Source: Halomicrobium zhouii (lineage in GTDB: Archaea > Halobacteriota > Halobacteria > Halobacteriales > Haloarculaceae). Taken from it: a DNA stretch of 64,000 nucleotides. The stretch is taken from the NCBI RefSeq assembly GCF_900114435.1, contig NZ_FOZK01000001.1, forward strand, positions 1,364,001 through 1,428,000, read 5' to 3'. Position numbers and translations under genes: made by a program. The notes beneath the pieces are model-generated. The model was given only the letters and a program-made list of their open reading frames with translations. It made no database searches and had not been told where the DNA came from. Positions 47,291 to 56,584 of the stretch are shown here, piece by piece. Within the stretch, counting starts at the first letter, position 1. Every line of letters starts with the position of its first letter.

Positions 47291-47483
47291 GGCAGATCGC
47301 CTCCGCGCCCGCGTCAGATACGGCCACCCGGTCGGTCGCCCGATGATCACCCTCCACGTCTGCTGCGGCCCGTGTCGCGTAACCTGTTGGCATAGAACGT
47401 CCGGAACATGTCGAAGGACGCTCTTAAGATGATCGTCTAAATAGCAAAAAGATCGTGACAGTGCCGGTCCGGGCGCGCCGGGA
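47291..47483 (-). promoter_or_regulatory. 193-base leader/promoter region of acs copy 1
   Basis: A strong AT-rich stretch (TTTTTGCTATTTAGACG on the minus strand, about 47435-47452) lies roughly 150 bases upstream of the ATG at 47290. If it is the promoter, the mRNA has a leader of more than 100 bases, rare in a genome of mostly leaderless genes. A weaker TATA-like GTATC lies near 47317. Confidence 0.4.
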
Positions 47484-49646
47484 TCACCGTTCGGCCTCGT
47501 CGAAGAACGCCGTCAGTAGCTTCTGTTGAGCCTTCCGGAGGTGGTTGTGGAGCGTCGGCGAGGAGACGCCGATCGAGTCGGCCAGTTCCTCGGCCGTGCT
47601 ACCCCGGGGCCACTCGAAGTAGGCGGCGTGGTACGCCGCGGTGAGCACAGACTGCTGTTTGTCCGTCAGGTCGTCCTCCAGCGAGCGGCGGAACCCGTCG
47701 GCCGTCTGGACGGAGCGTTCGACCTCCTGTTTCGACAGCAGTTCGGCCGTCCGATAGGACGATTCCAGACCGCTGAGGACGGCCCTGACGTCGGTCTTGG
47801 CCGTGAACTCCGCCTCGATGCGCTGGACGCCGCCTTCGATGACGAACTCGTTGACGTGGCCGCCCAGTTCGATGAGCGTCGTCGCCGGCTCCTCACCACC
47901 GATGCTGAACTCCAGGAGGTACCCCTCCCCGTAATCCCGGATCAGGCGGGCGTTCTCGACGTCCGCGACGTCGGCGGCGTAGGTGAGCGCCTCGTCGGGC
48001 GATGCGCCCGTCATCGTCACGAAGTACAGCAGCGACTGGCCCTCGCCCGGGACGAGCCCCTCGAGTTCGAAGGTGGCGTCGAACCGCCGGGAGGCGTCGA
48101 TGAGGAAGGCGTCCTCGTCGCGGACCCGGAACTCCAGTTCGAGCACGCTGTCGGCCAGCAGGAGCTTCTTGCGCTCGATGTCCGTCACCGCCTGCCCGAC
48201 CTGCCAGCCGAGGCCGGCCAGCACCTCTCGCTCGTCGCTCCCGAAGGTGTCCGACCCCTCGCTACCGAGCACCAGCAACCCGTGGGTCGTCTCGCCGTAC
48301 GTGAGCGGGACGAACGCGACGCTGGCGACAGTGTCCCTGAGCCCGTCGAGCCGGCCGTTCCCGTCATCGGGCACGTCGGTGCGCACCACGACCTGGTCCG
48401 TGGCGATGGCGGTCTGTCCCGGTGGGTCGTCGAGACCCGCCGTCGCGGAGACGAGCGCCCTCGCCGCGTCGTCGTCCACGCCGGCCCAGGTGCGCGGCTC
48501 GACGTGGCGGTCCCCGCTCGCGCCGGTGACGATGGCGAAACGGTAGGCGTCGTTCGCGGCCAGGCGCTCGCAGACGCGGCGTTCGGCCTCGCCCCTGTCC
48601 GCGGCCGAGGGGAGCACCTCGTTGACCGACCGGAGGCTGGCGATGGCGTCCGCCAGGCGGCCGTTCGGGCGCTCCGTAGTTGCCTCCTCGCTGGCGCCAG
48701 CGGCGCTGCCGTCGGGGCGGGCGAACACCGCGACCGTCCCGACTGGAGCGCCGCGGTCGTCCACGACTGTGGTCGCGGACCGGAAGGCGCGAACCTCCCC
48801 GCCGTCGGCCCGGCCGAGACGGACCCAGGAGTCGCCGTCTTCGTCCTCGTGTGCGCGTGCTCGCGCGTCGTCCTCTGAGGCGTACGTGACGGCCGCGTCT
48901 CGCCCGACCAGGTCGTCGAGCGTACGGCCGGTGAGCGCCGCGAAGCCGTCGTTGGCGTACTCTATCCTGCCGTCGGGGTCCGTGACGAGGACGCCCGACC
49001 CGGCCTGGTCGACGGCGCGTTCGACGTCACAGCCCCCCAGGCCGCCGGGGCCGTCCGCGAGGCTGGTTCCCTCCAGCGCGCCGAGGATCGCGCCCGCGTC
49101 GACGGATTCGGTGTCCGGGAGGAGCCCGTCCAGGTGGTCCCAGCCGCCGACAGCCATCACCACGCGCGGGTCGACGCCCTCCCCGTGGAGGAGACGGCGG
49201 CCGTAGTACCGGCGCAGGTCGCGCGAGGAGACGTCACCGAGCCGGGCGTCGCCGGTGGCCTCGGCAGCCCGGTCCGACACCTCGGAGACGATCATCTGGA
49301 CGCGCCGCGGCGTCAGGTCGAAGACGGGCTCGTCGTCGCCGACGCCGTGCTCGTTGACGTACCGGTCCACCGCCGAGCGCACGTCGACGGGGACGTACGC
49401 GGTCCGGTCGCCACCGTCCCCGTCGGACAGCGCGAGGAGGTGGTGCCGGGCGTTCCGCGTGGTCCGCTGGGAGAACGACGCCGGCGTGACGCGACTGATC
49501 TCGGCCGGCCGGAGCCCGGCCTCCCCGCAGAGGCGGACGAACAGGGACTCGCGATACGTCTCTGCACACCGCCGGATGGCGCGGTAGTCCTCCTCCCGCA
49601 ACGTAACGCCGTCGTGGGTGGCGGCGTCGGTTCGGGCGGCTCCCAT
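47484..49646 (-). CDS. Bat-type regulator: degenerate integrase-like, PAS, GAF, HTH_10
   Basis: This 720-residue regulator resembles the bacterio-opsin activator family. Residues about 15-190 look like a tyrosine-recombinase domain (GLRPAEI with the first Arg, RDLRRYYGRRLL where HxLRR is expected, GGWDHLDGLLP) but without the catalytic His and Tyr. A PAS domain (about 206-310), a GAF domain (about 345-500), a Bat linker domain and a C-terminal HTH_10 (LTDKQQSVLTAAYHAAYFEWPRGSTAEELADSIGVSSPTLHNHLRKA) follow. It lies between two acs genes and is a good candidate for their regulator. Confidence 0.85.
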   Translation of the reverse strand: MGAARTDAATHDGVTLREEDYRAIRRCAETYRESLFVRLCGEAGLRPAEISRVTPASFSQRTTRNARHHLLALSDGDGGDRTAYVPVDVRSAVDRYVNEHGVGDDEPVFDLTPRRVQMIVSEVSDRAAEATGDARLGDVSSRDLRRYYGRRLLHGEGVDPRVVMAVGGWDHLDGLLPDTESVDAGAILGALEGTSLADGPGGLGGCDVERAVDQAGSGVLVTDPDGRIEYANDGFAALTGRTLDDLVGRDAAVTYASEDDARARAHEDEDGDSWVRLGRADGGEVRAFRSATTVVDDRGAPVGTVAVFARPDGSAAGASEEATTERPNGRLADAIASLRSVNEVLPSAADRGEAERRVCERLAANDAYRFAIVTGASGDRHVEPRTWAGVDDDAARALVSATAGLDDPPGQTAIATDQVVVRTDVPDDGNGRLDGLRDTVASVAFVPLTYGETTHGLLVLGSEGSDTFGSDEREVLAGLGWQVGQAVTDIERKKLLLADSVLELEFRVRDEDAFLIDASRRFDATFELEGLVPGEGQSLLYFVTMTGASPDEALTYAADVADVENARLIRDYGEGYLLEFSIGGEEPATTLIELGGHVNEFVIEGGVQRIEAEFTAKTDVRAVLSGLESSYRTAELLSKQEVERSVQTADGFRRSLEDDLTDKQQSVLTAAYHAAYFEWPRGSTAEELADSIGVSSPTLHNHLRKAQQKLLTAFFDEAER

Positions 49647-49650
49647 GAGT

Positions 49651-49685
49651 GTGTTTCGCACAAACACGATACAGCGAAATAAGTC
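49651..49685 (-). promoter_or_regulatory. Promoter and possible operator of the Bat-type regulator
   Basis: GACTTATTTCGC on the minus strand (49674-49685) is centred about 34 bases before the ATG. Between it and the start lies a 6-base inverted repeat GTGTTT / AAACAC with a 5-base spacer (49651-49667), placed where a bound protein would block initiation. It could be an autoregulatory site. Confidence 0.4.
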
Positions 49686-49828
49686 ATTCGGAGCGTTCGG
49701 CCGTCGAGCGTGGCTACGAGCGTGATATCTGTGAGATTCGGGATTGAAGACGCTCACCCGTTTCGCTCGAGTGCAATTCCGCGAAACACTCGTGGGCGAC
49801 AGGACGGCCGGTCGAGGCGGACCCGCGC

Positions 49829-51754
49829 TCACTCGCCGTCGAGGGCAGATTCGATCTCGCCGACGATCTCCGGGTTCCGCAGGGCGCTGGTGTCACCGAG
49901 CTCCTGCCCGCTGGCGATGTCCTTCAGGAGCCGCCGGAGGAGCTTCCCCGAGCGGGTCTTCGGGAGTTCGGGCGTGAACACGACGACGCCCGGCGTGGCG
50001 AAGGAGCCGATGGTCCGCTCGACGTTCGCGGTGATCCGCTCGCGCAGCCCATCGACGCCCTTGTGGCCCTCGTCGGTGCTGACGAAGGCGTGGACGGTGC
50101 TCCCCCCGCCCGGGGTCTGGACGTCGACGATGGCCGCCTCGGCAACCCCCTCGACGTCGGCGATGGCGCTCTCGAGTTCCATCGTCCCGAGGCGGTGGCC
50201 CTGGACGGTGACCGTGTCGTCGATGCGGCCCAGGACCGTCACGTAGCCGTCGTCGTCGATGCGCGCCGCGTCTTCGGTGACGTACCGCCAGTCCTCGTCG
50301 TCGGGTTCGCCGTCGGCCGGGAGGTCGAGCGGCATCCCCGGCCAGGGCTTCGTGACGGTGAGGTAGCCGCCGGTCTCCGGCGCGACGGACTCGCCGGTCT
50401 CGTCGACGACCGTGGCGTCGATGCCCGGAAGCGGCGGGCCGGCGCTGCCGGGTTTCATCTCGTCGACGCCGGGTACCGTCGAGACCAGGATCGACCCCGT
50501 CTCGGTCTGCCACCAGGTGTCGACGATGGGACACTCCCCGTTCCCGACGTGCTCGTAGTACCACCACCAGGCGTCGGCGTTGATCGGTTCGCCGACGGTG
50601 CCGAGCAGGCGCAGCGAGGACAGGTCGTGGGCGTCGGGGTGGTCGGCCCCCCACTTGATGAACGCCCGGATGGCCGTCGGTGCGGTGTAGAAGACGTCGA
50701 CGGCGTTGCGCTCGATCAGTTCCCAGACGCGGTCCTTCTCGGGGTGGTCGGGAACGCCCTCGTACAGCATGGTGGTCGTCCCGAGCGCGAGCGGTCCGTA
50801 GACGAGGTAGGTGTGGCCCGTGATCCAGCCGATGTCGGCCGAACACCAGTAGGTGTCGTCGGGCTTCAGGTCGAGGACGGCGTGGCTGGTCCAGGCCGCG
50901 TGTGCCAGGTAACCGCCCGTGGTGTGTCTGATCCCGGATGGCTGGCCCGTCGTCCCGGAGGTGTAGATGACGAACAGTTCGTCGTCGGCCTCGCGCGTGA
51001 CGGGTTCGACCTCCGCGCCGTGGTGGTCGGCGACGAGTTCGTCGTAATCGTGGTAGCCGTCGCCGAGGTGGACCTCCTCGTCGCCGAGGCGGTCGACGAC
51101 GACGATGTCGCTGACCTCCTGGGACGCCATGATGCGGGCGTTGTCGGCCTTGTTCTTCTGGTGGACGGCGTTGCCCCGCCGGTAGTAGCCGTCGCAGGTG
51201 ACCAGCAGTTCGGAGCCGGCCCGGTCCATCCGCTCGGCCAGCGCCTGGGCGGAGAAGCCTGCGAACACGACGTTGTGCGGCGCGCCGATGCGTGCACAGG
51301 CTAGCATCGCGACCGGAAGCTCGGGGATGGCGGGCATGTACAGCGTGACGACGTCGTCCGCTTCGATCCCGAGCGACCGGAGCGCCGCGGCGAACTCGTT
51401 GACCTCGTGGTAGAGGTCGAGGTAGGTGTACGTCCGCGTCTCGCCGCGCTTGCCGACCCACTTGATCGCCGCCTGGTTCTTGCGCTCCGCGAGGTGTCTG
51501 TCGACGCAGTTGTACGCGGCGTTGAGCCGCCCGTCGGGGAACCAGCTGACCCGATCGCCCGTCCGGTCGATGACCTCGTCGGTGGGCGTCTCCCACTCGA
51601 GCAGGTCGGCGGCGCGACGCCAGCACTCGGGCCAGGACGCGTCGAACGCGGCGACGTCCGACTCGTCGACGTTGGCCTGCTCGACGAAGGGCTCGGGCGG
51701 TTCCACCGCGGTCCGGCTGGTGAATCCCGTCTCCACGACCGGGTCGTCGTCCAT
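49829..51754 (-). CDS. acs: Acetate--CoA ligase-like protein, copy 2
   Basis: This 641-residue acyl-adenylate enzyme is closely related to copy 1. It has VDTWWQTETGS, GRIDDTVTVQGHRLGT and the catalytic Lys in LPKTRSGKLLRR. In the ATP-binding loop the usual Lys pair is absent: YTSGTTGQPSGIRHTTGG has Gln and Ser where many Acs enzymes have Lys. This may alter ATP handling or mark another acyl substrate. It has its own promoter (CCTAATAAAAT, 51780-51790, seen from the plus strand). Confidence 0.9.
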   Translation of the reverse strand: MDDDPVVETGFTSRTAVEPPEPFVEQANVDESDVAAFDASWPECWRRAADLLEWETPTDEVIDRTGDRVSWFPDGRLNAAYNCVDRHLAERKNQAAIKWVGKRGETRTYTYLDLYHEVNEFAAALRSLGIEADDVVTLYMPAIPELPVAMLACARIGAPHNVVFAGFSAQALAERMDRAGSELLVTCDGYYRRGNAVHQKNKADNARIMASQEVSDIVVVDRLGDEEVHLGDGYHDYDELVADHHGAEVEPVTREADDELFVIYTSGTTGQPSGIRHTTGGYLAHAAWTSHAVLDLKPDDTYWCSADIGWITGHTYLVYGPLALGTTTMLYEGVPDHPEKDRVWELIERNAVDVFYTAPTAIRAFIKWGADHPDAHDLSSLRLLGTVGEPINADAWWWYYEHVGNGECPIVDTWWQTETGSILVSTVPGVDEMKPGSAGPPLPGIDATVVDETGESVAPETGGYLTVTKPWPGMPLDLPADGEPDDEDWRYVTEDAARIDDDGYVTVLGRIDDTVTVQGHRLGTMELESAIADVEGVAEAAIVDVQTPGGGSTVHAFVSTDEGHKGVDGLRERITANVERTIGSFATPGVVVFTPELPKTRSGKLLRRLLKDIASGQELGDTSALRNPEIVGEIESALDGE

Positions 51755-51779
51755 CTATTACCACGTACTCGCCCCACGC

Positions 51780-51792
51780 CCTAATAAAATGG
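51780..51792 (-). promoter_or_regulatory. TATA box for acs copy 2
   Basis: CCATTTTATTAGG on the minus strand is centred about 32 bases before the ATG at 51754. Confidence 0.5.
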
Positions 51793-51862
51793 GCCCCGAA
51801 TCGGCGTGCGAACGCGACGCCGGCTGGAGGGAGGACGTGACGTCAGATCGCTGCGACGGTCG

Positions 51863-52543
51863 TCAGTAGATGAGGTCCGCGTCGTTCTCGACCATGTAGA
51901 GGGTCCGGGCGGCGATGTTGACGGCGTGGTCGCCGACCCGTTCGAGGTCGCGGATCGTCAGGAGCAATCTGGAGACGTCGCCCATCAGCCGCTCGACCTC
52001 CTCCTCGGTGGCCTCGTCGGTGACCTCCCGCTCGATGAGGTCCCGGACGACGGCCTCGGAGGCCCGCTCGCAGAGCGCGTCGACCTCGTCGTCGGTCTCG
52101 GAGATCTCGTAACAGGTGTCGGCGTCCTGGTTCGCGTACCCGTCCATCGCGGCCTCGACCATCTCGATGGTGACGTCGGCGACGGTCTGGATGTCCACTT
52201 CCGGGAAGACGTCCTCTTCGGCCTCCAGCGAGTAGTCGCCGAGGTTGGTCGCCAGGTCGGCGATGCGTTCGAGGTCGGTGATGATCTTGAACGACGCCGC
52301 GATGAAGCGCAGGTCGCTCGCGACGGGTTGCTGGAGGGCCAGGAGGTCGATGCAGTCCTGTTCGAGTTCGAGGTACATCTGGTTGACCTCGTGGTCGCCC
52401 TCGATGACCTCCTGGGCGAGCTCTTCGTCTTTCTGTTCGAGGGCGTCCAGCCCCAGTCGGAGCCGTTCGAGGACGACTTCCGACATGTAGAGGACGTCCT
52501 CGCGGAGGTCGTCCAGTTTGTCCTGGTACGATTCGCGTGGCAT
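51863..52543 (-). CDS. phoU: Phosphate-specific transport regulator PhoU
   Basis: This 226-residue all-helical protein has two PhoU repeats, each with the metal-binding E/DxxxD pattern: FKIITDLERIADLATNLGDYS (about 85-105) and LTIRDLERVGDHAVNIAARTLYMVE (about 190-215). PhoU links Pst transport to phosphate signalling. It lies downstream of pstB, separated by two small genes and gaps that suggest separate transcription. Confidence 0.93.
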   Translation of the reverse strand: MPRESYQDKLDDLREDVLYMSEVVLERLRLGLDALEQKDEELAQEVIEGDHEVNQMYLELEQDCIDLLALQQPVASDLRFIAASFKIITDLERIADLATNLGDYSLEAEEDVFPEVDIQTVADVTIEMVEAAMDGYANQDADTCYEISETDDEVDALCERASEAVVRDLIEREVTDEATEEEVERLMGDVSRLLLTIRDLERVGDHAVNIAARTLYMVENDADLIY

Positions 52544-52601
52544 ACCTGAAATGCGACTGACGGCCGTATCAGCCTTTCCCTGGCCCCAAGTTTCCCCTCT
52601 A

Positions 52602-53282
52602 TTATTCCTCCACCATGCGGGCGCTCGCCACCGCGTCGACGAGGCCCCGCAGGTCGGCGAACTCGTAGGTCGGGTCGGCGGCCAGCGTCAGGTCCCGGCG
52701 GTGCTCGCGCCGGAGGAACGCCGAATCGATCCCCGCGCGCTCGGCGGCGACGACGTCCTTCTCGCTGTCGCCGACGTACAGCGCGTCGGTCGTGCCGAGT
52801 TCGTCGAGCGCCCGCTCGACGTAGTGGGGATCCGGCTTCTTCCGTTCGGCCCCTTCGACCGTCGGGTCCCGGCCGTAATAGGTCTCGAAGTGCTCGCGGA
52901 GTCCGTGGTGCTCGACGATGAACTCGATGGTCTCGTGCTGGTTGTTGCTGACGATGGCGAGCGCGTGGTCCAGTTCGAACAGCGCCTCGACGTCCTCGTA
53001 GAGGGCCTTCGTCCCCGACCGGATCTCCTCGCGCTGGATCTCGACGGCGGCGGCCTCCCGGCGCGCCCACCACTCTCCCGGGTCGAGTCCGTGGGTCTCC
53101 CGAACGTCGTCGAACGGCAGGTCGTCCTCCTCGACGGCCCGCCGAACGAGGGCCTCCTCGGCGACGACGTCGAAGTGCTCGAAGCTCCGGTGGACCGCGT
53201 CGTACAGCCGCTCGCGGTCGGTCGGCTCGATCAGTACCCCGTCGTTGTCGAATACGATGGCGTCGTAGTCAGTCGAAATCAT
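52602..53282 (-). CDS. HAD-superfamily hydrolase
   Basis: This 226-residue phosphoglycolate-phosphatase-like HAD enzyme has motif I YDAIVFDNDGVLIEP (nucleophile Asp), motif II ALAIVSNNQ, motif III KKPDPHYVERAL (Lys) and motif IV ALYVGDSEKDVVAAERAGI. The cap is a C1 helical type. The start MISTDYDAIVF at 53282 fits the family; fourteen upstream codons do not. The substrate is unknown. It sits between phoU and a SpoIIAA-like gene in the phosphate locus. Confidence 0.88.
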   Translation of the reverse strand: MISTDYDAIVFDNDGVLIEPTDRERLYDAVHRSFEHFDVVAEEALVRRAVEEDDLPFDDVRETHGLDPGEWWARREAAAVEIQREEIRSGTKALYEDVEALFELDHALAIVSNNQHETIEFIVEHHGLREHFETYYGRDPTVEGAERKKPDPHYVERALDELGTTDALYVGDSEKDVVAAERAGIDSAFLRREHRRDLTLAADPTYEFADLRGLVDAVASARMVEE

Positions 53283-53444
53283 GGAATTCGATTCGAATGC
53301 GACTCTCGTTACCGTCGAACCCATCGTTCTCGACGCTCAAACCTTCTCCGGAGTTGCGAACTGGTTTCTCTCCCGTGGTGAAACCGTTTCGAGAACGGTA
53401 TTGCAACCGCGTCCGTGTCGTTCCGGCCGATACGGCAGGGTGGG

Positions 53445-53852
53445 CTACTGCTCCGCCAGCCACTCGACTGCCTTCGATTGCGAACCGAACGTGCGGTACT
53501 CGTAGTCAGGATCGATCGCGTTCAGCTTCTCTTCGATCCGTTCCATATCGCCCTTGGAGATGACTGAATCGGCGTAGACGCCGGCTCCAGCCCGGACTCC
53601 CTGGTCGATCAGGTTCGGGACCCACGTCTTTCCGAGCCACTGCTTGTCCTCGTCGTTGTGTGCGGCGATCTCTTCGGTGTTGACGAGGTAGCGGTCGGCG
53701 TTCTCTTCCTCGACGATTTCGGCCCATCTTCGGGCGACCGCTCGAAGTTCCTCTCCCGACACGTACTTGTTGTACGTGAAGATGGGAATCCCGTGCGTGC
53801 CGTCGATCTCCGCCGTGTAATCGTCCGTTTGCTCGACTGTTTCGGTCGACAT
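53445..53852 (-). CDS. SpoIIAA/STAS-like small protein
   Basis: This 135-residue acidic protein has the strand-helix layout of the SpoIIAA-like family: GIPIFTYNKYVSGEELRAVARRWAEIV, RYLVNTEEI, and a closing YEYRTFGSQSKAVEWLAEQ of the type that ends SpoIIAA-like proteins. The role is unknown. A TATA (CGTATAATGG on the minus strand, 53878-53887) lies about 31 bases before the ATG. Confidence 0.6.
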   Translation of the reverse strand: MSTETVEQTDDYTAEIDGTHGIPIFTYNKYVSGEELRAVARRWAEIVEEENADRYLVNTEEIAAHNDEDKQWLGKTWVPNLIDQGVRAGAGVYADSVISKGDMERIEEKLNAIDPDYEYRTFGSQSKAVEWLAEQ

Positions 53853-54052
53853 ACGTCTGGCTATCTCTAGACCGATCCATTATACGTTCTGGACGAACAA
53901 TCAAATTTGATACCACGGGTGTCTAATTATTTGTGATGGATTCGACGATCCGCTTCGTAACTGGCGGTTCGGGGCACGATAGCGAAAATCAGACAATCCG
54001 GTAGCGGATTTCCAAACGCAGCCGGTCCCTTCGGAACCCTCCTCCTTCGTCG

Positions 54053-54910
54053 TTAGCCGAACTTGCCGGTGATGTAGTCCTCGACGCGGTCGTTTTCGGG
54101 GTTCTCGAAGATCTCGTTCGTGTTCCCGAACTCGACGAGTTCGCCGCCGGTGAGGAAGACGGCCGTCTTGTCCGAGATGCGCGCGGCCTGCTGCATGTTG
54201 TGGGTGACGATGACGACGGTGAACTCCTCGGCCAGTTCCTCGATGAGGTCCTCGATCTGTGAGGTGGCGATGGGGTCCAGTGCGCTCGCGGGTTCGTCCA
54301 TCAGGATGACCTCTGGGTCGACGGCGATGGCGCGGGCGATGCAGAGTCGCTGCTGTTGCCCGCCCGAGAGGTCGAGGGCGGACTCGTCGAGGCGGTCTTT
54401 CACCTCGTCCCACAGCGCCGCCCGCTTCAGGGCCTGTTCGACCTTCTGGTCCAGGTTCTCGGTCTTGTCCTGGATCCGCAGTCCGTAGGCGACGTTGTCG
54501 TAGATGCTCTTGGGGAAGGGGTTGGGGTGCTGGAACACCATGCCGATGCGGCGGCGGAGCGCGACCGGGTCGACGTCGCCATCGTAGACGTTCTTCCCCT
54601 CGAACAGCAACTCGCCGTCGACGCGGGCGATGTCGATGAGGTCGTTCATGCGGTTGATACACCGCAGGAACGTCGACTTGCCACAGCCGGAGGGGCCGAT
54701 CATCGCCGTGACCTGGCGCGCGGGAATCGCCAGATCGATCGACTGGAGCGCCTGCGTGTCGCCATAGAAGACGTCCAGGTCCTTCGATTCGATGACGGTG
54801 CGGGCCTGGCCCCCGTCCGGGGCGTCGTCGGCGGCGTCGCCGGTGGACACGTCGGTCGAAATCAGTTTCTCGCTGTCCGTCTCGGGGTCTTGGGTCACGT
54901 CCTTGGACAT
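54053..54910 (-). CDS. pstB: Phosphate ABC transporter ATP-binding protein PstB
   Basis: This 285-residue ATPase has a 40-residue acidic N-terminal extension, then Walker [10 protein letters not shown], the PstB-specific [46 protein letters not shown], signature [14 protein letters not shown] and Walker [14 protein letters not shown]. The last gene of the pstSCAB operon, it starts two bases after the pstA stop. A 200-base gap follows with no clear feature. Confidence 0.95.
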   Translation of the reverse strand: MSKDVTQDPETDSEKLISTDVSTGDAADDAPDGGQARTVIESKDLDVFYGDTQALQSIDLAIPARQVTAMIGPSGCGKSTFLRCINRMNDLIDIARVDGELLFEGKNVYDGDVDPVALRRRIGMVFQHPNPFPKSIYDNVAYGLRIQDKTENLDQKVEQALKRAALWDEVKDRLDESALDLSGGQQQRLCIARAIAVDPEVILMDEPASALDPIATSQIEDLIEELAEEFTVVIVTHNMQQAARISDKTAVFLTGGELVEFGNTNEIFENPENDRVEDYITGKFG

Positions 54911-54912
54911 GG

Positions 54913-56583
54913 TTAGGTACTCCGTTCGTAGCGGTTGCGCACGAAAATCGCGACCGAGTTCATGGCGAGCAACACCGCCAGCAGCGTGATGACGCCGGCG
55001 GGGACGACGCCGTGGCGGAAGCCCGGGTCCGGGTAGAACGCCCAGCTGTAGATCTGCATGGGCATCGCCGTCACGCGGCTGAAGATCCCGTCGGGCGCCC
55101 AGGTGACGAAACTCGCGATGCCGATCAGGATCAGCGGCGCCGTCTCGCCGATGGCCCGGCCGAGTGCCAGTATCGTCCCCGTCAGGATCCCTGGCAGGGC
55201 TTCCGGCAGGACGACCGTCTTGATCACCTGCCACCGCGTCGCCCCCATGCCGTAGGACGCCTGCCGCATGTCGTCCGGCACCGACCGGAGCGCCTCCTGG
55301 GCGGAGATGATGACGATGGGGAGGATGAGCAGCGACAGCGTCAGCGCGGCGACGATGACCGTCCCGGCCCCCATCCCTATCAACCGCAGGAACAGGGCCA
55401 GCCCGAGGAGCCCGTAGACGACCGACGGGACGCCGGCGAGGTTCGAGATGTTCACCTGGATGAAGCGGGTCAGCTTCCCCACCGGCCCGCTCGACGCGGC
55501 GTACTCCTCGAGGAAGACCGCCGCGCCGACACCGAAGACGACGGTGAACAGCGCGACGAGCACGATGATGAACACCGACCCGATTATCGCGGGGTAGAGG
55601 CCCGCGTCCGCCGGCGTCGCGGAGGCCGGGCTCGTCAGGAGCTGCCAGTCGAACCAGGGCTCCGGTTGGGCCACCCCGAGGACGTCGACGACGAGCCGGC
55701 CGGCGAACAGGCCGGCGAGGACGACGAGCGGGAAGGCGAGTCCGAGCCGGCGGTCCGAATCCCCGGCGTTGAGGGCGACGTAGGCGCCGAGCGGGGTGAG
55801 GAATCCGACGACGACCAAGAGCCAGGACCCACGCGAGACGGCCGGGAGTCCGTCGACGACGGGGACGGCGGCGAACGCGACCAGGACGAGGGCGGCGGCG
55901 AGCGAGTGGCCCCGGCGGTCGGTCGTCCGCGACGCGACGTACCTGTCCGCCAGGACGACGGCGGGCACCAGAACGGTGAGGAAGTAGACCCCCGGCGTCC
56001 CCAGCAGGGTCGCGGTCTGGAGGAGGAGTTCTTCGGGCATCGTGAGGACGTCGAACGGACTCGCGAGTTGCTGGCCGATCACCAGCAGCAGGTCGTCGAG
56101 GGCCGTCAGGAACGCACCGACGAACAGCCACGCGCCGGCAGTCGTCCCGGCCCAGGCAGCGGTGTCGTCGACGTACCGGGCGTAGCCCAGCAGCGCGAGC
56201 GTCGGGCCGAGGATGAACAGCGAGTGGGCGAACCAGACGTCGGAGCCCACGATGATCGAGAGCACGACGACGAGCGCCAGCGCGACGAGCGTCCCGCCGA
56301 GTATCACCGACAGGACGCCACTTATCGTCGAACGCGCCGCCGGTCGGCCGCTGACGTACCAGAGGAACCCGGCCGTGGGGGCCACCAGCGTGAGCAGGAA
56401 GACGACGTACCAGGCGGGGGCCGCCGCGTCGAGGCCGAAGGCGTCGTAGCTGACGTAGGCGAGCAGGATGGCCAGCGAGACGATGCCGAGCAGCGAGGCG
56501 GCCAGCGTGAGGTACTCGAAGACGACGCCCTTGACCCGGCTGACCTGTCCGAACCCGTCGTCGGTCGCGGTGTCGGTGGCCAT
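54913..56583 (-). CDS. pstA: Phosphate ABC transporter permease PstA, N-terminally extended
   Basis: This 556-residue permease is about twice the usual length. The C-terminal 260 residues are canonical PstA ([88 protein letters not shown]). The N-terminal 290 residues add about seven hydrophobic segments not found in bacterial PstA. The gene starts one base after pstC. The extension resembles what other haloarchaeal PstA proteins may carry, but its job is unknown. Confidence 0.92.
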   Translation of the reverse strand: MATDTATDDGFGQVSRVKGVVFEYLTLAASLLGIVSLAILLAYVSYDAFGLDAAAPAWYVVFLLTLVAPTAGFLWYVSGRPAARSTISGVLSVILGGTLVALALVVVLSIIVGSDVWFAHSLFILGPTLALLGYARYVDDTAAWAGTTAGAWLFVGAFLTALDDLLLVIGQQLASPFDVLTMPEELLLQTATLLGTPGVYFLTVLVPAVVLADRYVASRTTDRRGHSLAAALVLVAFAAVPVVDGLPAVSRGSWLLVVVGFLTPLGAYVALNAGDSDRRLGLAFPLVVLAGLFAGRLVVDVLGVAQPEPWFDWQLLTSPASATPADAGLYPAIIGSVFIIVLVALFTVVFGVGAAVFLEEYAASSGPVGKLTRFIQVNISNLAGVPSVVYGLLGLALFLRLIGMGAGTVIVAALTLSLLILPIVIISAQEALRSVPDDMRQASYGMGATRWQVIKTVVLPEALPGILTGTILALGRAIGETAPLILIGIASFVTWAPDGIFSRVTAMPMQIYSWAFYPDPGFRHGVVPAGVITLLAVLLAMNSVAIFVRNRYERST

Positions 56584-56584
56584 C

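Noticed and set aside
47484-49646. Active integrase marking a genomic island
   Set aside because: Catalytic His and Tyr are missing, the domain is fused to PAS-GAF-HTH_10, and no attachment sites or tRNA lie nearby.
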